A DNA stretch of 64,000 nucleotides from Enoplosus armatus. Lineage: Eukaryota > Chordata > Actinopteri > Centrarchiformes > Enoplosidae. How positions within the stretch are numbered: the stretch's first letter is position 1; each line of letters starts with the position of its first letter. The stretch spans positions 16,398,833-16,462,832 of the forward strand of contig NC_092189.1 of the NCBI RefSeq assembly GCF_043641665.1, read 5' to 3'. Made by a program: the position numbers and the translations under genes. The notes beneath the pieces are model-generated. The model ran no database searches. It was not told the origin of the DNA and saw nothing but the letters and a program-made list of their open reading frames with translations. Positions 22,126 to 34,174 of this stretch are shown piece by piece.

Positions 22126-24251
22126 GGCTCACAGGCCTGAGCCAGTTACATCATAGCGTTGAATCCATATCTGGAAGCCAAACTTTGGTTGTGATCGTAG
22201 GTGGTGTAAAAAGTGTTGAACTGCAGATTATTCTCTGTGACTTAGTCTGATTGTGTTTTTTTATCTTGTAAAATGGCACGAGCAGAAAACATGTAAGAGT
22301 TAAGAAAGAGAACAAATTAAGTGTGTAAGCTCTTAGCAGCACAGGAGGAAGGAGGTCAAGCACAAAGCAAACAGATGATGCACTGCTTAAAAATAAGTGT
22401 CATATTTGGCACTAAGACAATGAAGTAACTGAAAAATGAAATGGATTTATATCACACAAATTGGACGATACAGTAGTTGTCAGTTAGCAGCTGCAGGTGA
22501 GAAAAAAACACTATCAATGCCAGATACACAGAAAACATTCAGACCCTGATTTCCTGCTGCTGATGACCCCAACTGGTTGTCATTCAGTCATTTCTTGTAC
22601 AATTATATGACAACAAATTAGACAGTTGTTCTAAGAGTGTCTTATGTGTTACTGTCGTCATATTAATTAGATCACTCTAGATATGCACTTAGAGTGGTCT
22701 TCAGTATTGGTAGAGAGAAGCCAATTAAAGACGCAGAATATCTCCGCGGAAGTCTGACCAATCATGATCACATATTCATCTGAGCAACTTGATACAATTA
22801 TATAGATTGTTGATTTACTCAGTCTAAAACCCATCATTGCAGACAGACATTTGTGCCTTCTTCTTACATAACTGCTCAGTAATTATTCCTGTGAGTCTAG
22901 TGTAACATCATTTACTGTAAGTTGTGTTATTACCCTACAAATCCATTTGAATACCATGACAGGTTGTTAAAACTGGTATGAATAAATATGCTGTAATAAT
23001 GCTTCTATATAAATATGGCAATTTAGTGTTGATCCAACGCCTCTCTGATAATCACAACAGAAAATGATCATCACAAGCTTCACAAAGGTATTATTTAGGG
23101 CAGTATTTATTATAGAGCTTTACTATTGTACCCAATTGTACAATTGTGTCAACCCCCAGTATGTTGTGGGTTTGATTACTAAACCTCCCACCAATTTGAT
23201 ACTTAATTTCTGTGTCAAATGTATCATGACTTCCTTTTTGAGCTTTAAATCAGACAAAACTAAATGAAAAAATGTTGAAATGTGCACATTTTTTCATATT
23301 ACACATTGACTATTTGCTGAGGAAAAAATACCCCTCATACTGATGCCAATTCATGTGTGGCAACAGTTCAGCGTCTGCATAAAGCCTCTTAAAATAAATT
23401 AATGTTTGAATATTGAAAATATAATAATGCCAGTTTCAAAACGAATTTGGGTTTATGTTGGTAAAATTCCTGTATTTATTAAGCTCTGAGTCTAACATTT
23501 TTTTAATCCAATCTCTCTTTACTCTTTTGGCAAAGCACAGAACAATTTTAAAAACAATTTGTGTCAATTAAATGAAATAAGTGATGTATCAGAAAAACTA
23601 CAGTTTTAGTTGGGAAGTCAATCATTAAAGGTTTTGTTCTTGAGTATGGTTTTATTTATGGCTTTCTGTGAAAGCAAAAACTAAATAGATTGGTAAAGAA
23701 TTCAAAAGGATTTGGATTCAATGAGCATATTTGATACTGAATTCAGTGTTGCTAGCTTCATCTTGTGACGTAGTTGAGTAATAATTAGCAAAATATTGCT
23801 GTTGCTAAGTTACCATATAAACTGTAGTTCATTGGAGGATGGGTCTCACAGACACAACAACGGAATTGCTTTTAAACTTTCTGAAGCAGGTGTGCAAGGA
23901 GTTGTATACTTTGTTTCACTCGCTAATATTCAGCTACACCTGCTGATATGTATTAGTCATATTTTAATTCAGGATAGCAGAAAGACTAAACACCTTTTGT
24001 ATATTTAGAATACATATTTAATTTCTAAGCCCCTCATTAAAAGTAAACGCTACAACCTTGAAGTTCGGCTATGTATTTTACTTACCATCTACTGTATTAT
24101 GATTATAGTAGCTCAAACCTGTGATGGCATTGACCTTCAGATTCACATTTCTAACTTCAAATAGAGTAGCTGTATAGTGCTGCACAGAACAGCATCAACA
24201 AACGCTGCACTGTACTGTTCAGTTCTTATTAAAATGTACATACTATGATGG

Positions 24252-24270
24252 TAATATATATATATATATA
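24252..24270. repeat. (TA)n microsatellite
   Basis: About nine TA units in a row, flanked by non-repetitive AT-rich sequence. Confidence 0.85.
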
Positions 24271-24318
24271 ATAGAGTGTAATTTCAGATCAAATTGCAGG
24301 GAGATAACAAAGATCATG

Positions 24319-24333
24319 TTCTCTCTCTCTCTC
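24319..24333. repeat. (CT)n microsatellite
   Basis: Seven or so CT units, about 50 bases downstream of the TA run. Confidence 0.8.
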
Positions 24334-26081
24334 CACAATCAAAAGCCTCTCCAGAGATCACAAACATGACTTACAGTATTTGTTTTACAGCTGAATGCTA
24401 ATTGGGAACACAGCGAAAATTGCTTCCATGTCAATCAACAGCCTAGTTAGCTATTTGCCTTTTGCTCAATTAACGACTGCTTTAACAAGAAAACTTTTCC
24501 CTTAGCTCAGGCACTAATGAGTAATAAACTCAACAATGGTACTTTGACTTCAGTTTGAGGTGTGGCAGCTCGATGCTAAAAGCCAATGCTTTTACCGTCT
24601 CTGTATGACAAGGAACTTCACAGTGCAGCTGTAGCTGTTCTATTAAGTGTCTCTCCTCGCAAAATCCATCAGCTACAGGTGGGAAATATAAAAAAATATC
24701 TGGTATTCTATAATATTTAACAGGGAAGATTTCTTGCATAGCAAAAGTGTATACCTACCTTGGTGTAAATGGGTAAAGGGAGCCAAATGAACTGAAAAGA
24801 GAACTTCTCAATTCACTGGCACATAGAGTACTAGACATCTCATTAGCAACAATTAGCCTGACTGATGACAATTATGCACAAGCACTCAGCACAAAAACAC
24901 TTTCAACTTGCACACACACAAAACACACAAACTATACAAATATCACAAAAAGTAGAGGGACACATATTCCTGCTTTGTGCAATAAGAAGGTTAGCCCTGT
25001 TACTAATTATGACACTAATTCATTATGAGAGAGAATTAGAGTCTGGCCTCTGCTGCGCCCAAACTCCAATCAGACTGTAAATGAGGCAGAAAAAAATGGG
25101 CTGAACCTGTTAATGGAGAGACTCTTCAGACATTCCAACACCTGCACATCAGGAACTCACGACTACATTGTTGGATGCAAAAGACAGCTCAGATACAGGG
25201 AACATGCCCCTTGTACATATTGAAGTTATGCATTTACTGTACATGTGTGTATGAAGTTGTGCACCCTCAGCACACATATACTATTAACAAGTATTAAAGT
25301 TTGTGACACTCAACTGTGATTTAATGCTGTATATTGGCCTAGCCTTGTAACCACTGTCATTTGTCTTTATCCTCAAATTATGACATGAGCAGTTATGTCA
25401 AAGTTTGGATGAAATTGGACTTATGTGTGCACAAGTTATAGTTCTGCAGACTTCCACGTACAGTATACACCACACACCAAAACTGATTATCTTACAGCAA
25501 CATCTCAGTGAAGAGTAACCTTCACAAGATAACCTTTAGATATGGGTTGTTGAGAAAAGCTGCTTGCCGAAGTTGGGGAATTAAGAGAATTTGACACTTA
25601 ACTAACATACTGCATATGCTGTATTATGTACTTTTACATAATATTATGTATTATCTTATTTGTTTAACACCCAGAGAGATATCAAGAAAAAGATCAAATT
25701 ATTAGAGAAATTAGAAAACAGAGACATTGTGAGAAAGAGAGGCAGACACCCAGTGAGAGAGAGAGGGAGATATAAAGAAAGACAGACACGCCAGGAAAGA
25801 GACATACAATCGACTAAAATGCAAGGCATTCCCCATCCCCATTATGTATAGCACAGTGAACAGCATGTTTTAATAGACATCCTTAGAGTATTCATTCATC
25901 CTTTGTAATACCATGAGAGCATAAACTGATGCTATGTGTGTTCATCAAAACTGAACATGTCATTATGGCTAAGGACTAAAATTAGTACCCTTTTGTAGCA
26001 CTTCTCATTATATATGAATCCTTCCTGATTGTAGTCCTGAAACCACAGGAATGGCACTATTGGCTGTCATATCCACTGAAA

Positions 26082-26121
26082 CCTGTAGTTTTGAAAACTA
26101 CAGGATCCCAGTTGCCCAGAA
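26082..26121 (+). promoter_or_regulatory. 11-bp palindrome with ZNF143-like ACTACA...TCCCAG motif
   Basis: CCTGTAGTTTT (26082-26092) and AAAACTACAGG (26094-26104) form a perfect 11-bp inverted repeat with a one-base centre. The right arm runs on as ACTACAGGATCCCAGTTGCC, close to the vertebrate ZNF143/Staf consensus (ACTACAATTCCCAGCATGC) but with one extra base. It may be a protein-binding site or the edge of a repeat. No promoter is otherwise evident. Confidence 0.3.
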
Positions 26122-27921
26122 AAGAGTGTAATTTGGAAACTTTCAAAGGCAGCATCTTGAGTTTGGGGTACATATACATTAGCATGGGAGCTGATGATAC
26201 CTTATGTATTGACAACTGCACTCTCACATCTGAAACTAGAAATCAGATCAATCAGAAGTAGAGATATATAATATATTAATATGTATTCATATGCAAACCA
26301 GGGCACTTACTCTGTCTTAGCACACACGCAGGCTAATTGTGACATGTGATGGAATATTTTTAATCACACATTTGTCAGTGACATGTCCATAGAGCACCTT
26401 GAGATTTAGTTACATCACATCTGCCAATGTGTTAAGTTACTCTTACAATAATACAACTGAAGAAGAGACTTTTGGCACTGGGGCATGACCACACGTCTGT
26501 CACATATGATATATTGAGTGTCTGGTGAAGCCTCACCTTTTCGCCTCTTCCATTTCCAGGAGAGATACAGCTAGCACCCAAGAGAGCTATGGCCTTAAAA
26601 GACACTATAAAGAAAAACACTGGTGAAATATCCTAGAAACCACTTCTCATTTTCTCAATTGTCCTGCGTCAAGGGAAGCATCTTTTCTGGAACTCCTCTC
26701 GGCCATATTATGACAGCTAATTAAGAGGATGATGAGTGCTACATTGCTGTGATGTGACGGTGAAAAATTAAAGATGAAAGAGGAAATTATGTTTCTATAA
26801 ATATGATTTCAGTTTGCTCTTTCCACACCTCAGTCTTATGGACAATCAAAGTTCACTGAAAGGAGGAAAGAGGACATCACAAACATTTGTTCTACTGAAA
26901 TTCACAATTGCATGCAATACATAAAGAGAGAATTCTGCAAAAACAGTCTTTATCGCCAGCACCATGACAGACAATGCGTTAAATGTTATCATATACTTAA
27001 AGGCAAGGGCGACATTTTAATATTAAGGCAATATTTACCAGCACCTCCATTCTGTGTGAGTGCAACGTGGAAACAAAAAAGACTCATCTGAAAAGCAGAT
27101 CAAGTTATAAATGAAACACTGCCTTTGTTTATTTTAATGCCAGTTGCAAGCTCTGCTATGAGATGAAAATATATTCTGCTGTGATTTTATGCAGGCATTA
27201 TTTATGTTTACACGGCGTGGTGATATATTGATATTCAAAACATATCTGTGAAACACTATGTAATTGTGGACATTTTTATTTCCCAATTACATAGCATTTA
27301 GAGCTGTTGTTTTGTTCTGTATTGTACAAATGCTGCTTCTGTTATACAGTTATTGTTTTTCTCCTGTGTTCTTTCATAACATTAAGAACAAGACAAGTTT
27401 ACACAGGTTCATGCAATTTATATCCTGAGACGATTGTAAACAGAGTGGAGGAAATAACAGATTTCAGTTAATCCTCCTCTTTTATATCCTTCTTGTACCA
27501 CTCATTTGACTAACACTGTCGCACAAATATCAGGCTTATCGACCTCCAGAACCTCTCAGACTGAAGGAAATGGTGAAATTCAATCAAACCTCCAACAAAT
27601 TTAGGTTGATTGATGACTTGGTGGTGGTTTTCTGGCCATTGCAATTCCAAGTGAAATCAGATAGACTCTCCATACATTCTCTGAGTGAGGCCACAGGGAA
27701 AGAAAAAAACAGTAATTTGCACACTTGATGAACTGTAGAGGTTGTGCGGGACATCCATGGAGACATACTGTAGATGGAGAAAGCAATATTAAGCACAAAT
27801 TGAATTGAATACACCATCATCATTCATTATAGTTCATTCATTCTTCTGTTTATTTTTTACTTTCTATCCATGATGGCCGTGTCTCTGTATGACAATTTCG
27901 GTCGGCCCGCTACTGTAGTCC
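26105..27921. other. Non-coding DNA
   Basis: Nothing recognised. The overlapping ORFs near 27584-27823 on the minus strand have no domain. Confidence 0.5.
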
Positions 27922-28330
27922 CCAGAGGATGAATCATGACTTTGGTGATAACGTGTCCTGTAGCGCCACCATGTGGTTGACATGTGGTGTTTTTAATGAA
28001 ATATTGGATGGATTGCCATGAAATTTGGTTTCAGACATTCATGTTCCCCTCAAGATGAATTGTCATCACTTTGATGAGACCTTAACGTCACATCTAGTAA
28101 ACATTTTCATTTGTCCAATGCTAATAACATTCCCATCAGCCTTAGCTGTACTTTGTGTTAAGTGCCAAATGTTAGCATGCTAACATGCCAAAGTAAGATA
28201 ATAGACATGGCCAACATTATACCTGCTAAACGTCAGCATGTTAGCATAGTCATTCTGAGCATGTTAGCATGCTGGTATTAGCATTTAGCTTAAAGCACCA
28301 GTGTGTCTAAGCACAGTCTCACAGAGCTGT
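27922..28330 (+). repeat. Percomorph interspersed repeat (TTAGCATGCTAA family)
   Basis: Landmarks in order are CATGACTTTGGTGATAAC, TAGCGCCACCATGTGG, ATTGGATGGATTGCCATGAAATTTGG, CAGACATTCATGTTCCCC, CTTTGATGAGACCTTAACG, ATTCCCATCAGCCTTAGCTG, several TGTTAGCATGCTAACA-like blocks, and TTAGCTTAAAGCACCAGTGTG with CACAGAGCTG. I recognise this text as a common dispersed repeat of perch-like fish, often found near genes and introns. It has no coding frame. An 18-bp perfect palindrome lies at 28169-28186. Confidence 0.7.
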
Positions 28331-29300
28331 ACTACATACAATACATTGTTTGTAATGCATGAGCTTACACTCTAATACTATCATGTTAAGAACATTTATC
28401 TACATACATATATTTCACAACAGTTTTACATGATGTTAACTGACTTTTACTTAAACTGTGCTTTTCTTGCACAGTTCATCTGGATATGGGACTTTGCAAC
28501 ACTAAAATAAACTTTGAAAGTCACTTTCAGTCAAGGCTACCTCCAAATGTTATTTGAGGCTTGGCAGCAGAGTTCCCTGACATGTTGTGCCCCCGCTGCC
28601 CTAGTTGCCGCTTGGCCCTCCTTTGCTCTGTATGGTGAAGGCACTGCTCAATACTGGCATGCCTGTGGAGAGGCAGTGTGTAGCGGGTGTGGGGTGTTGA
28701 TGGTGGTTATGTGTGGGTTTGGGGGTTTTGGCTCAAAACCAATCAAACAGCACTTGTGACTTGCATTGGCTCAAACAATTTCCTTTTAAATAAATCATTA
28801 AATCTCTCTAGTTAGAAGTCTTGATTGACAAGGAGGGACGGAAATGTTCACACTGCTTTGACTCCATCTGTATTTCAAAGTCAAATGTTTTCATTTGCTC
28901 ATTGCTATAAAATATGTCATGACACTCCAGTGACATTTCAAAGGGGTAATAAGTAAAATATGCCCTTCACAAGATGGCAAACCATATTGATGAGGTTGTT
29001 GATCCATATCAGTGACTATTGTTGCTATTGATGTTTTCGAAAGATTTCTGGATCCACATTTCTTTTTTGTTGTCAACTGAATTTTAAAATGCTCCCAATT
29101 TGCCACACCCACTCACATTTTTACTCAACAATGGAGGATGTCATAATGAGCACCAATGAGTATTGCTAGACATTTCAGCTACCAGGGCTACTAAGCCTTG
29201 CTCTCAAACTAAAATAGGACGTGACACAGCAACATTCTTACAGTATGTTGTTTCTGAATCCAACTCTATATTAAAATTGGAACTTTATTGTTTGCTTGAA
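28331..29300. other. Non-coding DNA
   Basis: No supported gene. The ORF at 28514-28759 is relatively GC-rich but has no recognised domain or splice context. Confidence 0.45.
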
Positions 29301-29329
29301 TCATAGGGACACCGTCACTCAAGGGGATG

Positions 29330-29545
29330 GATCGAGGGTGGGGGTGTAGCTTGATATTCTTCTTCTGACACTCTCAACGCGACCGCACAAGATGGTGTGC
29401 TTGTCATGAGTGGGCGCTTGTTGACATGTCATCATGCGTGTGCGCATTGGCAGCAAGAAGGCAGAGGATATATAAATGTTAGCCGATGCCAAATCTTGTC
29501 TTTTTAGCCACCAGACCACAGATTGTCTTACATTCGCAATGCGTC
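29330..29545 (+). promoter_or_regulatory. GC-richer patch with TATA box (possible promoter or LTR-like relic)
   Basis: A GC- and CpG-richer patch includes an inverted CCAAT (ATTGG at 29446) and TATATAAAT at 29469-29477. An ATG at 29538 opens only a short frame. The CCAAT-TATA spacing is shorter than typical. No partner repeat was found in the window, so an LTR cannot be claimed. Confidence 0.2.
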
Positions 29546-29560
29546 TGAGCTTCATTCATA

Positions 29561-32500
29561 AGACAACCTTAGTAATTGTTTGTCTTGGCAACTGCTTCAA
29601 TTAAGGCCAGTAGCCTCCACGTGATAATGATATAATATGATTTTATTATGATATAATAAAAATTTGTAACAATGCATTGTAATCATTATTCAAATATTGA
29701 GGATATTTTCATCAGGAAAAGACCGAAAATGTAACTCTACATCAATGTGACCATATGAAAACAATAGCTCTCTCAGTGCAAAGCTTTCTGCTGGTGAAAA
29801 GCCTCCAGATTACATTAGGAAAATCTGTGAGTTTACTTGTTAATATATTGACTATATCTTGTAATTAACATAACGTTACATTTACTGCGGCACCCCATTA
29901 ATGCTATTCAAACCGGCCAATTTGTAGTCATGAATGTGACTTCCACCAGGAAAATGAAAGGATGAGGTAAAAGCAGAGTTAACTGAAATACATATTTAAA
30001 GACACACAAACTGTACAGGCTCACACATACACTGCATACACAGTTGCATACAGGCACAGAGTGAGTGCCTGCTGGGAATGTCTGTGGGTCTGGGCATGAC
30101 CCTGTCAAGAGTCTTCAGGAGATTAATTTCCCAGGCCTGTTTTCTTAGATAAAAATTGAGACGGAATTACAAATGTGAGACATGGGGAACAAATCTGAAA
30201 ATGATATACATTTCAAAGGGATTAAATAAATCAGCACCTTTCTCAGTTCCTTCATTTGTCCTTTGTTTCAAGCCAATATTTCTTTAAAGAAAATGAAACT
30301 GTTAGCCCGTTGCTCTAAGAATTTCCAGTGGTAGACATCGTCAATGCAAAATGAAGCTAGGGACTCCATGCCATGGTAATCAGGCCAAAAAAACCCATCC
30401 TAAGTAATTTATCCTCCAAAGTAATTTCAGTATTTATGGGATTCACCTTCAAAATGTAATGTGGCATGCAGGTAGAAAAAACATAGGAAATGAGAAATCC
30501 AGTGAGAACGAGAGTGAGGGAGAGGCAGAGAGACAGGGAGGCAGAGATATCCAAAGTGGGAGTCATAAAGTAAGTAATCTCTACAGTCTGCTTTCCAGAC
30601 AGGTCTCCTGTGACCTCCACCAGCAGTGACCTACGTCCTTCACATGTGACAAAGTTGGGAGGACACGCTGGAAATATGAGGCCGTCTCAGCCACCTCCGT
30701 ATTTGAATGTACTCATTATGTCTCTGTCTGGATAAGAGCATCTGTTAAATGACTGAATAGTAAATTGTGTGCTGAGGACAGCAGACTAGCAGGGCAGATA
30801 AAGGAGCTTTGTCTTAGTTACATTTCAGCAGGTAGCAGCATGGCTTAGACTGCCAACAGGTTTTGCTACTGTGCAGGCCTAATGGTGGATGACTGAGGGG
30901 AGGAGAGGGAGTCGCTGAGAGAAGAAATGCGATTTTCCACTTGTCCAAGCAGTTTTCTGTAAAATCACATATGTCCCCTTGCACTTTGTTCAAGGAATGT
31001 ATTGCACAATCTAGATTTTGAAAGATGCATTATCTGTCAAATTGTGCCAAGTATTAATCAGACAACGGAGATTGCATGTCTTTGACAGCAAAGGCTGTGT
31101 TCATGCCAGCTTTTTACAACAATGCCTCTTTAAGTTGTTGTGGTTTTTCTATTATCAACTGACAGGGATTGGGAAGGTTGATTTGTTGGATTGGTAGAAA
31201 GGCCGAAAAATCTTTGGTTTGAAAGAATTATGCTGCCTGTGATTTTAATAAATGTGTCACTATTCAGTGGGACTTTGAAAGGTAATATTTCCAACAGAAA
31301 ACGTGAAAAAAAGATTTATGATAGTAAGGGTGTTAGTGAATGGAAACCATCTAATATTTAAAGGGCCCCTTTGGCGTTTTTTTGTAAACAAACAAAAGTT
31401 ATGTTTACATTCAGTGTCTTACTCACCAAAACACATTGTGTGTATGCTTGAGGTCTAACAAATGTGTTGAATGCATTTCCTCATAAAGCATTTAAAATAT
31501 AATTAAATATTTTTAATTGTGCATTGTTTACATCTGTTTGTACTTGCTAGCAGTCTTCTTTAGTTCTTCAAACCAGAGTAAATGCACAACAAACATCACA
31601 TTTAGATGTTGGTTTTCCATTTATTTCCCAACACATTCTCAATACTGAAAACTGTAAACAGTTGTTATCAGATATGATTATCCCATCGTTATTAACTTTA
31701 ATACAGTTTAAACACTTGTGATTTATTGTTTGACTTCTTAATCCTGTGGATTCCCCAGAAAAAGAAAACATGCCTATTTCTTAAACAAAATCTCTTGATG
31801 CATTTTTAATAAGCAATGTGGGAGCGCTGCCAAATCCAAATACTGTTTGTACATGTCTTTGCTATTTAGGAAACTGGGCTTTTGTTGTATTTTTTTATTT
31901 TTATTTAGCCCTTTTGACATAAATTACCTTTTTTAATTCATAAAATTATGGAGGTATTGATGAATATCAATAAAAAGTATGGTATTGATTGATAAGTATC
32001 ACTAAACTCCCATCTCTACCCAAACAGAAATGCTGGCCATATAGACAGGGTCAGGTGAGATACAATATGTATATGTACAGGAAAAAAAAAAAGTTAAATT
32101 TTTGTGTACTTTCGAGGCTTGTGTGTTAGTACTTGAACGCCATCCAGAACAGTTTTCTTGCAGCTGATCAGAATTCTTGGCTTGCCTTGCTCTTCCTTCA
32201 AACCTTCTATTTAAGGATTGCACCCCCTCCGAGCTATTGTACCAGTGCCACTGTGCTAATCAATCACAGACCACACTGTGTGCAGTAGTGTATGCGTGTT
32301 TGTTTGTGTGTGTGTGTGTGTGTGCATGCTTGCACATTCGTGAAGAGGTGTTTAGCTGATGCTATCCGAATGATTATGAGTCCTTAAACATCAAGCCTAT
32401 TGCCAAATTGCCCTTGACAAGGAAATATGTTGTTAGCTAAGATAATGTGCTGCCCATTATTTTAGGCTATAGTGCTCTGCCAGAATGCAGGATTATTTGG

Positions 32501-34048
32501 AGCTTGCAGGGCGGCGGCAGCTGCACGCTTAGAGATACACAGAGCTGAAACAGGGAGCATCTCCACCATTATGTTGCCAGTTATGGAGACAAGAAAGAAA
32601 ATTGTAGGTTATACCTGCAGGCAAAAAGAAATGCCTTTTTGGCACCTTAGCACACATAGTATTTAGACATGCAACAGTTTTACGCTGTAAAAAAGCAACA
32701 GCATTCGTAGGAATTTCTCATTAAAATATAAAATAAATGAAATAAGCCATAATGACACAGGCTAAGGCTTTAAAAAATAACTTTTAAACAAGGTACAGTA
32801 ACCACAAAGATTTGCTTTGTGCTTTCATGTGGTCCAATTTGGGAGTTCTCCATCTCAATTTCCCACTAAATCTAAGAAAACCCTCATCTTTCTTCAGGCT
32901 GGTGAGTAACATATCAAAAGCAGTGGGAGGAAAATGTATTAAATATATGCCAATAAAAATCAGATATCATTATTACAATTCATTTGACAATGATAAAGAG
33001 TAATGTCTTCATGATTTAACTTAACTTTTGTCCTACTCCGCTAATTACATGTTGCCCCTCAAAATGCGGTCTTGTACATAATCTCAAGAGATCTAACTGC
33101 TAATTCATCAAGGCATGGAATAATGTCAAACAATGTCTCATTAATAGCACACATATTTTTGGATTTGCTTGAATAGTACTGGCATAAACTGGAAACAAAC
33201 ATACTGCATATGCATCCATGCAGTATTGTCCTGTATTTCAGTGTATTTCAGATATCCAAATATTGAATCAGTTGCCATTCTGTGGAGACCTAGACAAGCA
33301 ATATGTCATGTCAAACGAGGCTTTTAGATAAAGCAGGTGATGTGGGCTAATATCTATTGTCCTCTATATTTTCCTCAATCAACATGCATCAACGTTACAG
33401 TATATGGAAATGTTTGTGTGAGGAATTGACTGCAGCATAAATCATTCACACATCCCATCCTATAACATCTTCATAAACATGGGTGCATGTGATATCAAGG
33501 AAATCTCTCCATGTCTCAATCTCATATGGCAAGGCTTGACAGTAAAAAAAACCCCATGATGAATAAAAACACCTGCTGACATACATGCACCTAAACCATA
33601 AAAGCAGCTTGAGAGGATGCATGTTTCACAGTAAATCAAAGGTCTTCCAACAAAACTGTCAGGGCAGTGTCAGTCTGTGGGAGTTCAAGTGAATCACTGG
33701 GAAGACTGGGAAGAAGGTACAGGCAAAAATACTGAACTCAGTGGAGAATATATTTTAAGTTTAAGTGCTGAAATTAAATCGCAACAAGGTGCTGGATGTT
33801 AAAATAGTATCATAATTGCAAATGAAGTTGTTCATCTGATCACATCGTTTGCTGTTTTTGTTATCCAGTGGAAATGGTGTTTTGAAATTGTGTAAAGTAA
33901 AAATGTCTGTTTGATGGGACGTCCTGTGGATTTTTGCTGTACATCGTCAAATTGAAATGTGTTTAATTAGTGGTGTTTAGTAAAGTACAGTGCACTGACT
34001 TTGGTGACATAAACAAATGTTTGAAGTTTTCGTGGAAGACGATCAAAC
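29561..34048. other. Non-coding DNA with scattered repeat-like ends
   Basis: No gene supported. A (GT)n microsatellite lies at 32304-32324. The text at 31360-31450 (TGTAAACAAACAAAAGTTATG...) and at 31900-32010 (repeated GGTATTGAT-type motifs) resembles edges of old fish repeats, without clear boundaries. Confidence 0.45.
32304..32324. repeat. (GT)n microsatellite
   Basis: About ten uninterrupted GT units following a TGTTTGTTTG lead-in. Confidence 0.9.
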
Positions 34049-34174
34049 GCAAAACCCAAAGAGATTCAATCTTCAATGAGATAAAACAGAGAAAAACAAC
34101 AAATCCTCACATTTGAGAAGCTGGAAGCAGAGAATTTTGGTTGACTAATTGATTAATTGACTAATCTTTTTAAT
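34049..34174 (+). repeat. MITE relic, copy 3 of 3 (partial)
   Basis: GCAAAACCCAAAGAGATTCAAT, CAACAAATCCTCACATTTGAGAAGCTGGA and a closing TTGACTAATTGATTAATTGACTAAT match the right half of the same family as 1957-2160. The left half and the right terminus are missing. Confidence 0.65.

Larger units (their letters stand above)
22126..26081. other. Non-coding DNA with simple repeats
   Basis: No gene supported. It contains a (TA)n run at about 24252-24270 and a (CT)n run at about 24319-24333. A purine-rich GAGA stretch near 25720-25800 creates a spurious ORF. Confidence 0.5.

Noticed and set aside
25720..25850. Arg/Glu-rich coding region
   Set aside because: The GAGA-type purine tract alone explains the translated composition.
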